From the NCBI GenBank assembly GCA_030685065.1, contig JAUXQH010000005.1, positions 1 to 41,077 on the forward strand: a stretch of 41,077 nt of DNA. The letters are read 5' to 3'. This document shows, piece after piece, positions 1 through 7,744 of the stretch. The translations under genes were made by a program, and so were the position numbers. A model generated the notes under the pieces. That model was not told where the DNA came from, made no database searches, and saw only the letters and a program-made list of their open reading frames with translations. Every line of letters begins with the position of its first letter. Within the stretch, counting starts at the first letter, position 1. This DNA comes from Pseudomonadota bacterium. GTDB lineage: Bacteria > Myxococcota_A > UBA796 > SXON01.

Positions 1-18
1 GGACGGGCATCGGGGGCT

Positions 19-234
19 CTACGGGGGAGTGGCGGGCGCGCCGTTCTGGGGGTCGATGGGGGTCTCGCTGGAGGTCGCGGCGGCGCCGTGCGAGCACGGC
101 CCGTGCCATCCGGAGTAGCCCAGCCCGCTCGAGGAGCCAAACCCGCCCCCCGAGCCGGCCCAACCGGCGAACGCGCTGCCGTAGCCGGCCACCACTCCGG
201 TCCCAAGCAACAGGACGAGGAAGAAGCGGCGCAT
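19..234 (-). CDS. small secreted Gly-rich protein
   Basis: This 71-aa protein has an N-terminal signal peptide (Arg-Arg followed by a hydrophobic core, ending near AFA at about residue 24). The rest is a Gly/Ser-rich mature part with a single Cys-His pair (PCSHG). No domain is recognised. An upstream in-frame GTG would add 12 residues, but the ATG at 234 sits 2 nt after the stop of the Metal_resist gene and gives a clean signal peptide, so I chose it. The tight spacing implies co-transcription and probably translational coupling with that gene. A role in periplasmic metal or stress response is only inferred from the neighbour. Confidence 0.55.
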   Translation of the reverse strand: MRRFFLVLLLGTGVVAGYGSAFAGWAGSGGGFGSSSGLGYSGWHGPCSHGAAATSSETPIDPQNGAPATPP

Positions 235-236
235 GA

Positions 237-734
237 TCAAACCCACCCGCCGTCGGTCGACCCCAACCACTCCGCCGCGTGCTTGCGCTGGTCCGCGTCG
301 AGCACCGCGTGCACCTGCTTCATCGCGGAGACCACCTCGCGGCGGGCCCGGGCGATGGCGTCATCGTGACGCGCGAAGGCGCTCGCGAGCGCGGCGTCGT
401 CGATGACCTCGGCCACGAACGCCCCGCTGATGGCGGCGCGGCTGCCCTCGAGCTCCTCCATGAGCTCCTTGAGCGACTTGCGCAGATCGATCAGCGCGTG
501 GTCGACGATGGGCTCCTGCTCCTCGTCGATGCGGAGCCGCCGCTTGAACACCTCGCCCGCCGCCCGGGCGAAGCCGTCCCCCCGGCGACCGGGCCGCCCG
601 CGGCGCGCGCCACAACCGCCCCAGCCGCCCCGAGCGCCGCAGTGCCGGTGGCACCCGCCGCCCCCGTGGATGGCGCGCTTTGCCATCCCCACCAGACCCA
701 ACAGACACACCGTCCCGAAGAAGAAACCAAGCAT
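237..734 (-). CDS. Metal_resist/CpxP-like periplasmic protein
   Basis: This 165-aa protein begins with a hydrophobic segment (about residues 1-16) that could be a signal anchor. A Cys/His/Gly/Arg-rich stretch follows at residues 22-50 (HGGGGCHRHCG and similar). From residue about 55 it is a charged all-alpha region of the type seen in the heavy-metal-resistance/Spy-CpxP group, with an FARHDDAI helix and a later helix containing LDADQRKHAAEWL. Related proteins are periplasmic sensors or chaperones. The Cys/His-rich linker could bind metal. A Shine-Dalgarno-like GGGAG lies 6 nt before the ATG. It is the first gene of a pair with the 71-aa secreted protein. The family assignment is from pattern recognition only. 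Confidence 0.7.
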   Translation of the reverse strand: MLGFFFGTVCLLGLVGMAKRAIHGGGGCHRHCGARGGWGGCGARRGRPGRRGDGFARAAGEVFKRRLRIDEEQEPIVDHALIDLRKSLKELMEELEGSRAAISGAFVAEVIDDAALASAFARHDDAIARARREVVSAMKQVHAVLDADQRKHAAEWLGSTDGGWV

Positions 735-834
735 TCGATGCTCCCTGCCCCCAGAACTTCGCCTCGCGGCATGAAGGGCTCGTGGAGCGGGGTGTGAAGA
801 AGTGCGAAGGAGAGGGCTCCGACCGCGAGGTGTG

Positions 835-1449
835 TCAGCCGCCCGGCTTCCGCCACGCCCACACGGTCTCGCTGACCCGCTCGGGCTTCAATCCGAGCGA
901 GCGTCCGACGCGGGCCCACTCCCTCCAGCGCAGGGACAGCCCCCCCGGCTGCCGCCAGCGGGCGCCGCGCTCGTCGGTGAGGAGCCGGCCGCCGGGCGCG
1001 AGCAGCCGGGCGTACCGCTCGACCGTGAAGCGGAAGTGCCGCCGGCAGCAGGCGAAGCTGCCGGGGTTGTTGTCGACGATGAGGTCGTACGGCCCGGGGA
1101 GCGCCGCGAATGCGAGCGCGTGCTTGTTCATCGTCCAGACTTGGTAGTTGGGTAGCGCGAGCGCCTCGGCCGTCGCGTGTTCGTCCGCCATGACCGTGAT
1201 CCCGTCGATGCGGGCGATCGCCGCGGCGAAGGTGACCGCGAGATCGCTGCATCCCACGCCCACGTGGAGCAGCCGGGTGCCCGGGCCCAGGAGGGGCGGG
1301 AGCGCCAGGGCGATGCGCGCCTGATCCGGGCTGATCAGGCCGTCGGCGAACGAGACGTCGCGGTAGGTGTGGACGGGGTCTGCCTGCCCGCAGTCAGCGG
1401 GGCACCGGACCAGCGCGGCCCGCGCGCGTCTCAACAGTCGGGGGAACAT
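835..1449 (-). CDS. class I SAM-dependent methyltransferase-like protein
   Basis: This 204-aa protein has a Rossmann-type SAM-binding motif I (LLHVGVGCSDLA), a following acidic strand end (TVMADEHAT) and a motif-IV-like strand (YDLIVDNNPGSF). Next comes a helix and the PGGRLLTDERG turn typical of class I methyltransferases. The substrate cannot be told. Two cysteines follow the DNNPGSF turn (FACCRRHF). The ATG at 1449 was preferred over an earlier start at 1482 because the extra residues look non-coding and would cut into the promoter space shared with the divergent peptidase gene. About 100 nt separate it from the Metal_resist gene downstream, so co-transcription is possible but not shown. 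Confidence 0.7.
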   Translation of the reverse strand: MFPRLLRRARAALVRCPADCGQADPVHTYRDVSFADGLISPDQARIALALPPLLGPGTRLLHVGVGCSDLAVTFAAAIARIDGITVMADEHATAEALALPNYQVWTMNKHALAFAALPGPYDLIVDNNPGSFACCRRHFRFTVERYARLLAPGGRLLTDERGARWRQPGGLSLRWREWARVGRSLGLKPERVSETVWAWRKPGG

Positions 1450-1543
1450 GCGCGGGCGTATCCTCGTCGGGGTCGCCTGCACGCACGAGCGCGACCGTAC
1501 GCATTACGCGGGCCTGCACGTGCCCCCGCTCCCGCCCCGCTCC

Positions 1544-3034
1544 ATGCTCCTCGCCGCCGCCCTGCTCGCGGGGGCCGCGGCGTGGCCGCGCCTGCCCGAC
1601 GTGACTCCCGCGGACGCCCCGCTGGACGTGTTCTCCGCCGAGCGTGCCCTGGTGCACATCCGCGCATGGGCCGCCGCTCCCCGGCCCAGCGGGAGCAAAG
1701 CCCACGCCGCCGTGATCGTAGGGGCGGAGGCCGAGCTCTCGCGGCTCGGGTTCTCGGTCGAGCGGGAGCACGTCTCCGGCAAGCGCCCCCTCACCAACGT
1801 GGTCGCCCACGCCCCCGAGTGGGATCGCGACGACATCGCCCAGACGGGCGTGTGGTTGGTCGCGCACACGGACACGGTGCCGGAGTCGCCGGGCGCCGCG
1901 GACGACGGGCTCGGGCTCGGCGTGGTCATGGAGGCGGCGCGGGCCCTGAGCGCCGAGGGAGCTCCGCCGAACCTGCACGTGCTCCTCACGGACGGGGAGG
2001 AGCTGGGGCTACACGGCGCGATCGCGCATGTCCAGGGTCGGGTGGGCGCCGCGCCGAGGGTCGTCCTGAACGTGGAGGCGCGCGGCACGGAGGGGCCCGC
2101 GTACATGTTCCAGTTGGCCGGCGCCTCCACCGCGCTGCTCGACGTATGGAACGAGTCGCGGTGCCGGGCGCAGGCAACGTCACTCGCCCGCGCCGTGTAC
2201 GACGTGCTCCCCAACGACACCGACTTCAGCGTGTTCCGGCGCGCGGGCTTCTGGGGCTACGACTTCGCGCTCATCGGCGGCGCCCACCGCTATCACTCCC
2301 CTGAAGACACGCCGGAGAACCTCGATCCGCGGAGCGTGCAGCAGGTTGGTGGGTGTGTCGTCGGGCTCGCGCGGGGGTGGCTCGGGCGATCGGTGGCGAG
2401 CGAGGCGCCGGAGGTGGCGCCGGTGTACTTCCAGGTGCCCGGCGGCACGTTCGTGGGCCCGCCATGGGGCGTGCGGGCCCTGGCGATCGGGGCGCTGCTC
2501 GCGCTGCCCCGGCCGCGAGGGTGGCGCGCCCTCGCCGGGGGAGCGGCCTGGATCGGCGCGCTGGTGTCGTCGCTCGTGGCGGGCTTCGCGCTGCTCGGCG
2601 TGGCGCTGGCGACGCGGCCGGACTTCTGGGAGCGCGACGCGGAGATGGCGGGGGCAGGGGGCTGGTACGTCGCGGCGGCGGTGACCGGGAGCGTCGTGAC
2701 CTCTGCCGCCGCGCGGTTCGCGCGCCACCCCGTCTCGGCGTGGGGCTGGCACGCCACGATCGTGACGCTGTCCGCGATCGCGGCCCTGGGCGCCCCGACC
2801 TCCGGCTACGTGCTGCTCCCCGGAGCCCTCGCCAGCGCGCTGATCGCGCGTGGGCGCCCGGGGCTCGCGGTGATCCCGGCCGCGGCGTCCGGGATCCTCC
2901 TCACGCCGGTCCTCTACGCCATCTTCCCCGCGCTCACGACGCGGCTGCTTCCCGTGCTCGCCGTGGTGCCCGTGCTGACGTTGGGTTGGCTCCTCGGCCC
3001 CCTCATGCCATCTCGGTCTTCCGGATCTGCTTGA
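1544..3034 (+). CDS. M28-family membrane metallopeptidase
   Basis: About 496 aa. A hydrophobic N-terminus (MLLAAALLAGAAAW) acts as signal or anchor and is followed by an M28 (aminopeptidase Y-like) zinc-peptidase domain to residue about 290. The expected ligands are visible in order: His in VAHTDTVP, Asp in AADDGLGLG, the Glu pair in TDGEELGLHG, an acidic residue near LNVEARGTEG and a late His in RYHSPEDTPENL. From residue about 305 the protein has a run of hydrophobic segments, several likely transmembrane helices, so the peptidase faces the periplasm from a polytopic anchor. An in-frame GTG at 1520 is an alternative start that adds 8 residues. The 3' end overlaps the convergent hemerythrin gene by 32 nt. 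Confidence 0.85.
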   Translation: MLLAAALLAGAAAWPRLPDVTPADAPLDVFSAERALVHIRAWAAAPRPSGSKAHAAVIVGAEAELSRLGFSVEREHVSGKRPLTNVVAHAPEWDRDDIAQTGVWLVAHTDTVPESPGAADDGLGLGVVMEAARALSAEGAPPNLHVLLTDGEELGLHGAIAHVQGRVGAAPRVVLNVEARGTEGPAYMFQLAGASTALLDVWNESRCRAQATSLARAVYDVLPNDTDFSVFRRAGFWGYDFALIGGAHRYHSPEDTPENLDPRSVQQVGGCVVGLARGWLGRSVASEAPEVAPVYFQVPGGTFVGPPWGVRALAIGALLALPRPRGWRALAGGAAWIGALVSSLVAGFALLGVALATRPDFWERDAEMAGAGGWYVAAAVTGSVVTSAAARFARHPVSAWGWHATIVTLSAIAALGAPTSGYVLLPGALASALIARGRPGLAVIPAAASGILLTPVLYAIFPALTTRLLPVLAVVPVLTLGWLLGPLMPSRSSGSA

Positions 3035-3467
3035 GGATCTCTTCCCGACGGTTCTCGAGCTGGTCCCCGATCTTCTCGAGCCGATCTCCGGAGATGTGCT
3101 TCTTCGCGAGGGGGAAGATCTCGCTCTCCTCCTCTTCGACGTGGTGATCGAAGTTCTCCCGTAGCACCTCGATCTTGGCCGCGTAGTCGATGTCGGTGGG
3201 GTGGAGCCGCGCGATCTCGGCGCACAGATCCTTCACCAGCTGGTGCTCCGCCCGGGCTTCGGCGACCAGGTCGGCGGCTTCGGGCACGCGCTCGAGCTCC
3301 GGGTAGAACAGCTCCTCCTCCACGCGCAGATGCACGTCGAGCTCCTGGCGGATCCGATCGACCAGCTGCCGTTGCACCAGCGTGTCGTCGTCCGCGAGAC
3401 GCTCGAAGTCCCGGAACAGCCCGTTCACCGTCTGGTGGTCGCGCTTCAGCACCATTGTCGCCTTCAT
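3003..3467 (-). CDS. hemerythrin HHE-domain protein
   Basis: This 154-aa cytoplasmic protein is a four-helix hemerythrin-type diiron domain. Candidate ligands are His11 (KRDHQTV), His46 and Glu50 (HLRVEEE), His75 (AEHQL) and His108/His109 with Glu112/113 (FDHHVEEEE). This is the usual H-HxxxE-H-HxxxE order. Such proteins bind oxygen, NO or peroxide, or repair iron centres. The gene lies 51 nt downstream of the RND permease on the same strand, so read-through is possible, but its own G-rich Shine-Dalgarno stretch precedes the ATG. The last 32 nt are antisense to the M28 gene. Confidence 0.9.
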   Translation of the reverse strand: MKATMVLKRDHQTVNGLFRDFERLADDDTLVQRQLVDRIRQELDVHLRVEEELFYPELERVPEAADLVAEARAEHQLVKDLCAEIARLHPTDIDYAAKIEVLRENFDHHVEEEESEIFPLAKKHISGDRLEKIGDQLENRREEILKQIRKTEMA

Positions 3468-3511
3468 CGTCCCCCCCGCCTTCTCCCTGGCTAGGACCGG
3501 GACTCGATCTT

Positions 3512-3527
3512 GCCAAGCCTACTTGGC
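3512..3527 (-). terminator. small hairpin across the RND stop codon
   Basis: GCCAAG (3512-3517) pairs perfectly with CTTGGC (3522-3527) around a 4-nt loop that contains part of the RND permease stop codon. No U-run follows on the minus strand, so this is at best a weak terminator or an mRNA-end stem between the permease and the hemerythrin gene. Confidence 0.25.
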
Positions 3528-6500
3528 GGCTGTGCTACCGGCGTGATCTTCGGTACGTTCGATGCGGGGTTCGTGGTCCACGACCGAATCCGGATTGAAC
3601 CGCGCCCACATCGCCGCCAACCGCGCGCTCTGGCGCTCGACCCACAAGAACGCGACCGGCACGACGAAGACCGTGAGCACGGTCGACGAGAGAACCCCGC
3701 CGATGACCGCGGTCGCCATCGGTGCGCGGAACTCTGAGCCGACGCCGCTCCCGATCGCGGTGGGGATCATGCCGAGCACCATCGCGGCCGAGGTCATGAG
3801 GATCGGGCGAAGGCGGCGCGGGCCGGCGAGGCGGATGGCGTCTTCGGCGGTGTGACCGTCCCGAATGAACTGAAGCGCGCCGTCCACCAGGAGGATCGCG
3901 TTCTTGGTCACGAGCCCCATCAGCAGGATGATGCCGATCTGGGACCCCATGGAGATGCTCTGGCCGGCGACGAACAGGCCAACGAACGCGCCGACCATCG
4001 CGAGCGGCACGGAGATGAGCAGCGTGAAGGGATGGAGCAGGCTCTCGAACTGGCTCGCGAGCACCATGAACACGAACACCGCCGCGACGCCGATGGCCAG
4101 GCCCATCGCCGCGCCGGTCTCCGTCATGTCCTTGGCCTGCCCGTCCACCGTGAGGAAGTAGCCCTCCGGGAGCGGCGCGAGGAGCAACGCGGCGTTGAAG
4201 CCGTCGACCACGGCGCCGAGCGCCGCCCCGTTCGCCACCTGCGAGGTGACGGTCACCGAGCGCATCCGGTTGTAGCGCGCGATCTCGGAGGCGCCGGCGC
4301 CCATCTCCACGCTCGCGATCTCGCCGAGGGTCACGAGGCCGCGGGGGCTCGGCACCGGGAGGGCGCGGAGCGCGTCGAGATCGTCGGTGAAGCGCCGCGC
4401 CGCGCGCACGCGAATGTCGGCTTCGTCGCCACCGTCGCGCAGGGTGCCGACCAGCTCGCCTTCGACGAGGAGGCGGGCCATCGAGCCGGCGAGCCCGGCG
4501 GGGATGCCGCGATCCGACGCGACGGCGCGGTCGATGCGCACGGTGAGCTCGGGCTGCCCGGGCTCGATGGTGAGGCGCACGTCCGACGTGCCGGGCACCG
4601 CCTGCATCAGCGCCTTGAGGCGCTCGCCCTGCTCGAGGAGGCCCGCGAGCTCCTCGCCCTGGATGATGAGGAGGAGCGGCGGCCAGTCGCCGAGGCCCTC
4701 GATCATGCCGGGCGCGGAGAGGGTCACCTCCGCTTGCGGCACCTGCACGAGGCGGGCGCGCACGGCGTCTTCGTAGACGGAGAGGGGCTCGGTGCGCTTG
4801 GTCTTGTCGATCGCACGGATGCGGAACCGCGTGCGGTTCGGCTGGTTCTCGTGGCCGACGATGCTGTACACGCGCTCGATGCCCGGCACCTTCAACAGGT
4901 CGGCTTCGACCGCGCGCGACACCGCGTCCGTCACCTCGAGATCGGTCCCGACGGGGAGGCGGATGTCGGCGAAGATCTCGCCGCGGTCCTCCTTCGGGGC
5001 GAACTCCGTCGGGAGCTGCGCCGCGATCACGACGGCGCCGATGAGCAGGAGCACGGTGACGCCCACCGTGGTCCACTGGTGGCCGAGCACCCACTCGAGC
5101 ATGCGGCGGTAACGGTCGTCGATGCCGTCGAGGAAGCGCTCGATCCCGCCCACGATCCCCTTCTTCTTTCCGTGCACGACGCGCTTGGAGAGCCGCGCCG
5201 AGAGCATCGGATCGAGGGTGAAGGCGACGAAGAGCGACAGGAGCACCGCCACCGCGATGGTGAGGCCGAACTGCTTGAAGAACTGGCCGACGATGCCGGT
5301 CATGAAGGCGACGGGCACGAACACCGCCACGAGCGACAGCGTCGTGGCGAGCACGGCCAGCGCGACCTCGCGGGTGCCGCGGGAGGCGGCCTCGGCCGGG
5401 GAGTCTCCCGCTTCGAGGCGGCGCGTGATGCTCTCGCGGACGACCACGGCGTCGTCGATGAGCAACCCGATGGCGAGGCTCATCCCGAGCAGCGTCATCA
5501 TGTTGATCGAGAAGCCGAGGGCGTACATCGCGGCGAAGGTCCCGATGATCGACGTCGGGAGCGCGAGGGCGCTGATGAGCGTGCCGCGCACGTCGAGCAG
5601 GAAGAAGAGGATGACGAGGATCGCCATCGCGCCGCCGAAGTAGATGGCGACCCACACCTCGTGGGCGTTGGCGCGCACGTCGCGGGACTGGTCGGCGATG
5701 ATCTCGTAGGCGGCGCCGTTGCCGAGGGTGGGGATGACCGCGGCGAGGGTGGCCATCGCGCCGTCCGCAACCGCGACAGTGTTGGCGCCCGACTTCTTCA
5801 CGATCTCGATGGCCACCGCGGAGCGGCCGTTGTTGCGGACGTAGCGCTTCGCATCGCTCCAGCCGTCCACCACGTCGGCGACCTCGCCCAGGCGCACCTG
5901 CTTGCCCTCGCGCGTCATCGAGACCACGACGCTCTTCAGATCGTCCACCGAGGTCAGCTGGCCCTCGGCGCGGATCGCCACGTCGAACGCGCCGGACGGG
6001 AAGGAGCCCACCGGCACGGACACGTTCTCGTAGCCGATGCGCTGGGCGATGTCGGCGGGGGCGAGGTCGAGGGCGCGGAGGCGGTCGAGATCGAGGTTGA
6101 CCTGGACCTCGCGATCCTGCCCGCCGATCACGTTGACGGCGCCGACGCCGAGCACCTGCTCGAGGAACGGGCGGAGCCGCTCGTCGGCCATCGCGCGGGT
6201 CTCGTTGACCGAGCCGTCGGAGGAGAGCGCGAGCACCACCACCGGCAGCGCGCCGATGTCGATCTGCTGGATGACCGGCTTCTCCGCGCCGGCGGGGAGC
6301 TTGCCTTCCACCGCGCCGATGCGGTCGCGCACGGCGTTGGTGGCGGCCTCCAGATCGGTGCCCATCGCGAACTTGAGGAGGAGGAGCGTGTAGCTGTCCC
6401 GCGCGAACCCCTGGAGCGTCTCGATGCCGGAGATGCCCGCCACCGCGTCTTCGATGGGGCGCGTCACGTCGCGCTCGATGTCGGCGGGGCTCGCGCCCGG

Positions 6501-6653
6501 GTAGACGACCTGCACGGTCATGAACGGAAAGGCGACCGGCGGGTACAGATCCGTGCCGAGGCGCCCGAGCGAGAGGAACCCCATCACCAGGATCGCGACG
6601 GAGAGCATCGCGGTGAAGACCGGACGACGAATCGCGATGTCGGAGATGTTCAT
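3519..6653 (-). CDS. RND efflux permease (AcrB-like)
   Basis: This 1044-aa protein matches the usual length of inner-membrane RND (HAE-1/AcrB-type) pumps. It opens with the cytoplasmic helix and TM1 (residues 1-30) and has the pore-domain pattern, including [10 protein letters not shown] near residue 51. TM4 carries the proton-relay Asp pair D400-D401 in [10 protein letters not shown], and the TM10 lysine lies in [13 protein letters not shown]. The two halves are internally similar, as the family requires. It exports substrates by proton antiport within a trimer joined to an adaptor and an outer-membrane channel. The adaptor gene directly precedes it, with stop TAG abutting this ATG. No TolC-type channel gene lies in the window, so the outer partner is elsewhere. 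The Asp pair argues for HAE-1 drug or lipid-like substrates rather than the metal (HME) group. Confidence 0.95.
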   Translation of the reverse strand: MNISDIAIRRPVFTAMLSVAILVMGFLSLGRLGTDLYPPVAFPFMTVQVVYPGASPADIERDVTRPIEDAVAGISGIETLQGFARDSYTLLLLKFAMGTDLEAATNAVRDRIGAVEGKLPAGAEKPVIQQIDIGALPVVVLALSSDGSVNETRAMADERLRPFLEQVLGVGAVNVIGGQDREVQVNLDLDRLRALDLAPADIAQRIGYENVSVPVGSFPSGAFDVAIRAEGQLTSVDDLKSVVVSMTREGKQVRLGEVADVVDGWSDAKRYVRNNGRSAVAIEIVKKSGANTVAVADGAMATLAAVIPTLGNGAAYEIIADQSRDVRANAHEVWVAIYFGGAMAILVILFFLLDVRGTLISALALPTSIIGTFAAMYALGFSINMMTLLGMSLAIGLLIDDAVVVRESITRRLEAGDSPAEAASRGTREVALAVLATTLSLVAVFVPVAFMTGIVGQFFKQFGLTIAVAVLLSLFVAFTLDPMLSARLSKRVVHGKKKGIVGGIERFLDGIDDRYRRMLEWVLGHQWTTVGVTVLLLIGAVVIAAQLPTEFAPKEDRGEIFADIRLPVGTDLEVTDAVSRAVEADLLKVPGIERVYSIVGHENQPNRTRFRIRAIDKTKRTEPLSVYEDAVRARLVQVPQAEVTLSAPGMIEGLGDWPPLLLIIQGEELAGLLEQGERLKALMQAVPGTSDVRLTIEPGQPELTVRIDRAVASDRGIPAGLAGSMARLLVEGELVGTLRDGGDEADIRVRAARRFTDDLDALRALPVPSPRGLVTLGEIASVEMGAGASEIARYNRMRSVTVTSQVANGAALGAVVDGFNAALLLAPLPEGYFLTVDGQAKDMTETGAAMGLAIGVAAVFVFMVLASQFESLLHPFTLLISVPLAMVGAFVGLFVAGQSISMGSQIGIILLMGLVTKNAILLVDGALQFIRDGHTAEDAIRLAGPRRLRPILMTSAAMVLGMIPTAIGSGVGSEFRAPMATAVIGGVLSSTVLTVFVVPVAFLWVERQSARLAAMWARFNPDSVVDHEPRIERTEDHAGSTAAK

Positions 6654-7724
6654 CTACTCTCCAAGGCCGTTGGGCGGGTCGACGATGACGACGACGCCCG
6701 CGTCGAGGCCGAGGCCGCGCACGATCGTCATGCCGTCTCGCTCCGCGAGCACCTCGACAGCGACCTTCCGGACCGCGCCGCTCGCGCCGGCCGCGCTGCT
6801 TGCGCCCTCCGCACTCGCCACGGCGTCCGTCACCAGCACGCAGAAGTCGGGCCGCGCGATGACGGCGCCCTTCGGCACGGCCACCGCAGCCACGTCCTCA
6901 CCGGCCTCGATCTTCACCCGGGCGAAGGCGTGCGCGCGCACGGTGGAGGGCGGCGCGTCGATGCGCACCTCGACCGGGATGCGGCGGGTCGCGGGGTCGA
7001 GGGAGGGGATGACCCGCACGACCTTTCCCGGGACGCCGCCGATCGCGCCCGGCGTGCCCGGCAGGACGAGCGCCGGAAGGTCGGCGCGGATCCAGGCCGC
7101 TGTCTCCGGGGCGGTGGCCTTGAATTGCAGCGCCGAGAGATCCTCGACGACGAAGAGGGGGGTCCCGGCGCCGACGAGCATGCCGGCGTTGTCGGGCCCG
7201 TTCGTGACCATCCCGTCGATCGGGCTGCGGAGGGTGTGGAAGCCGAGGTTGGTGCGCGCCATCCGCACGGCGGCGGCCGCCTGATCGACCCCGGCGCGCC
7301 CAGCGAGGACGCCCGCCTCCGCGTCGATGTATTGCTGCTGGGAGACGCCCCCGGCCTCCTTCAACGTCTTGACGCGGGCGAACGCGGCCTCCCCGGCGGC
7401 GATCTGCGCGGCGGCGCCGGCGTGCGCGGCCTCGGCCTGCGCGAGCTGGGCGTGCGCCACCGCGTCATCGAGGCGCGCGATGGCCTCCCCCTTCTTCACG
7501 CTTCCGCCGCGCGGCACCAGGATCGTCTCGATGCGGCCGGGCACGTCGAACCCGAGCTGGACCGAGGCGATGGGCTCGAGCGAGCCGGTGAGCTCGGTCG
7601 TGGGCCGGTAGCCGACGGCCTCGGCCACGGCGGTCCGCAGCGCGGGGGCGGCGACGGCGGCTTGCGCCGTGGGAACCGTCGGATCGGCGGAGCAGCCGGC
7701 GAGGAGGAGGAGGACGAGGTTCAT
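6654..7724 (-). CDS. RND periplasmic adaptor lipoprotein (MFP)
   Basis: This 356-aa protein is a membrane-fusion adaptor for the downstream RND pump. It has a lipobox LLAGC with Cys at residue 11, a biotinyl-lipoyl half (GFDVPGRIETILV and RGGSVKKGEAIARLDDA) and an Ala-rich alpha-hairpin. The second lipoyl half follows (TLRSPIDGMVTNG), then beta-barrel and membrane-proximal regions ending in a GLDAGVVVIVDPP strand. The ATG at 7724 gives a very short lipoprotein signal without an N-terminal charge. An earlier in-frame start would add 42 low-complexity residues and is less likely. Its stop codon abuts the permease ATG, which implies a two-gene operon. Its start is only about 20 nt from the most upstream possible start of the divergent gene. 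Confidence 0.9.
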   Translation of the reverse strand: MNLVLLLLAGCSADPTVPTAQAAVAAPALRTAVAEAVGYRPTTELTGSLEPIASVQLGFDVPGRIETILVPRGGSVKKGEAIARLDDAVAHAQLAQAEAAHAGAAAQIAAGEAAFARVKTLKEAGGVSQQQYIDAEAGVLAGRAGVDQAAAAVRMARTNLGFHTLRSPIDGMVTNGPDNAGMLVGAGTPLFVVEDLSALQFKATAPETAAWIRADLPALVLPGTPGAIGGVPGKVVRVIPSLDPATRRIPVEVRIDAPPSTVRAHAFARVKIEAGEDVAAVAVPKGAVIARPDFCVLVTDAVASAEGASSAAGASGAVRKVAVEVLAERDGMTIVRGLGLDAGVVVIVDPPNGLGE

Positions 7725-7744
7725 GGGGCACCATCCGGTGGGGC

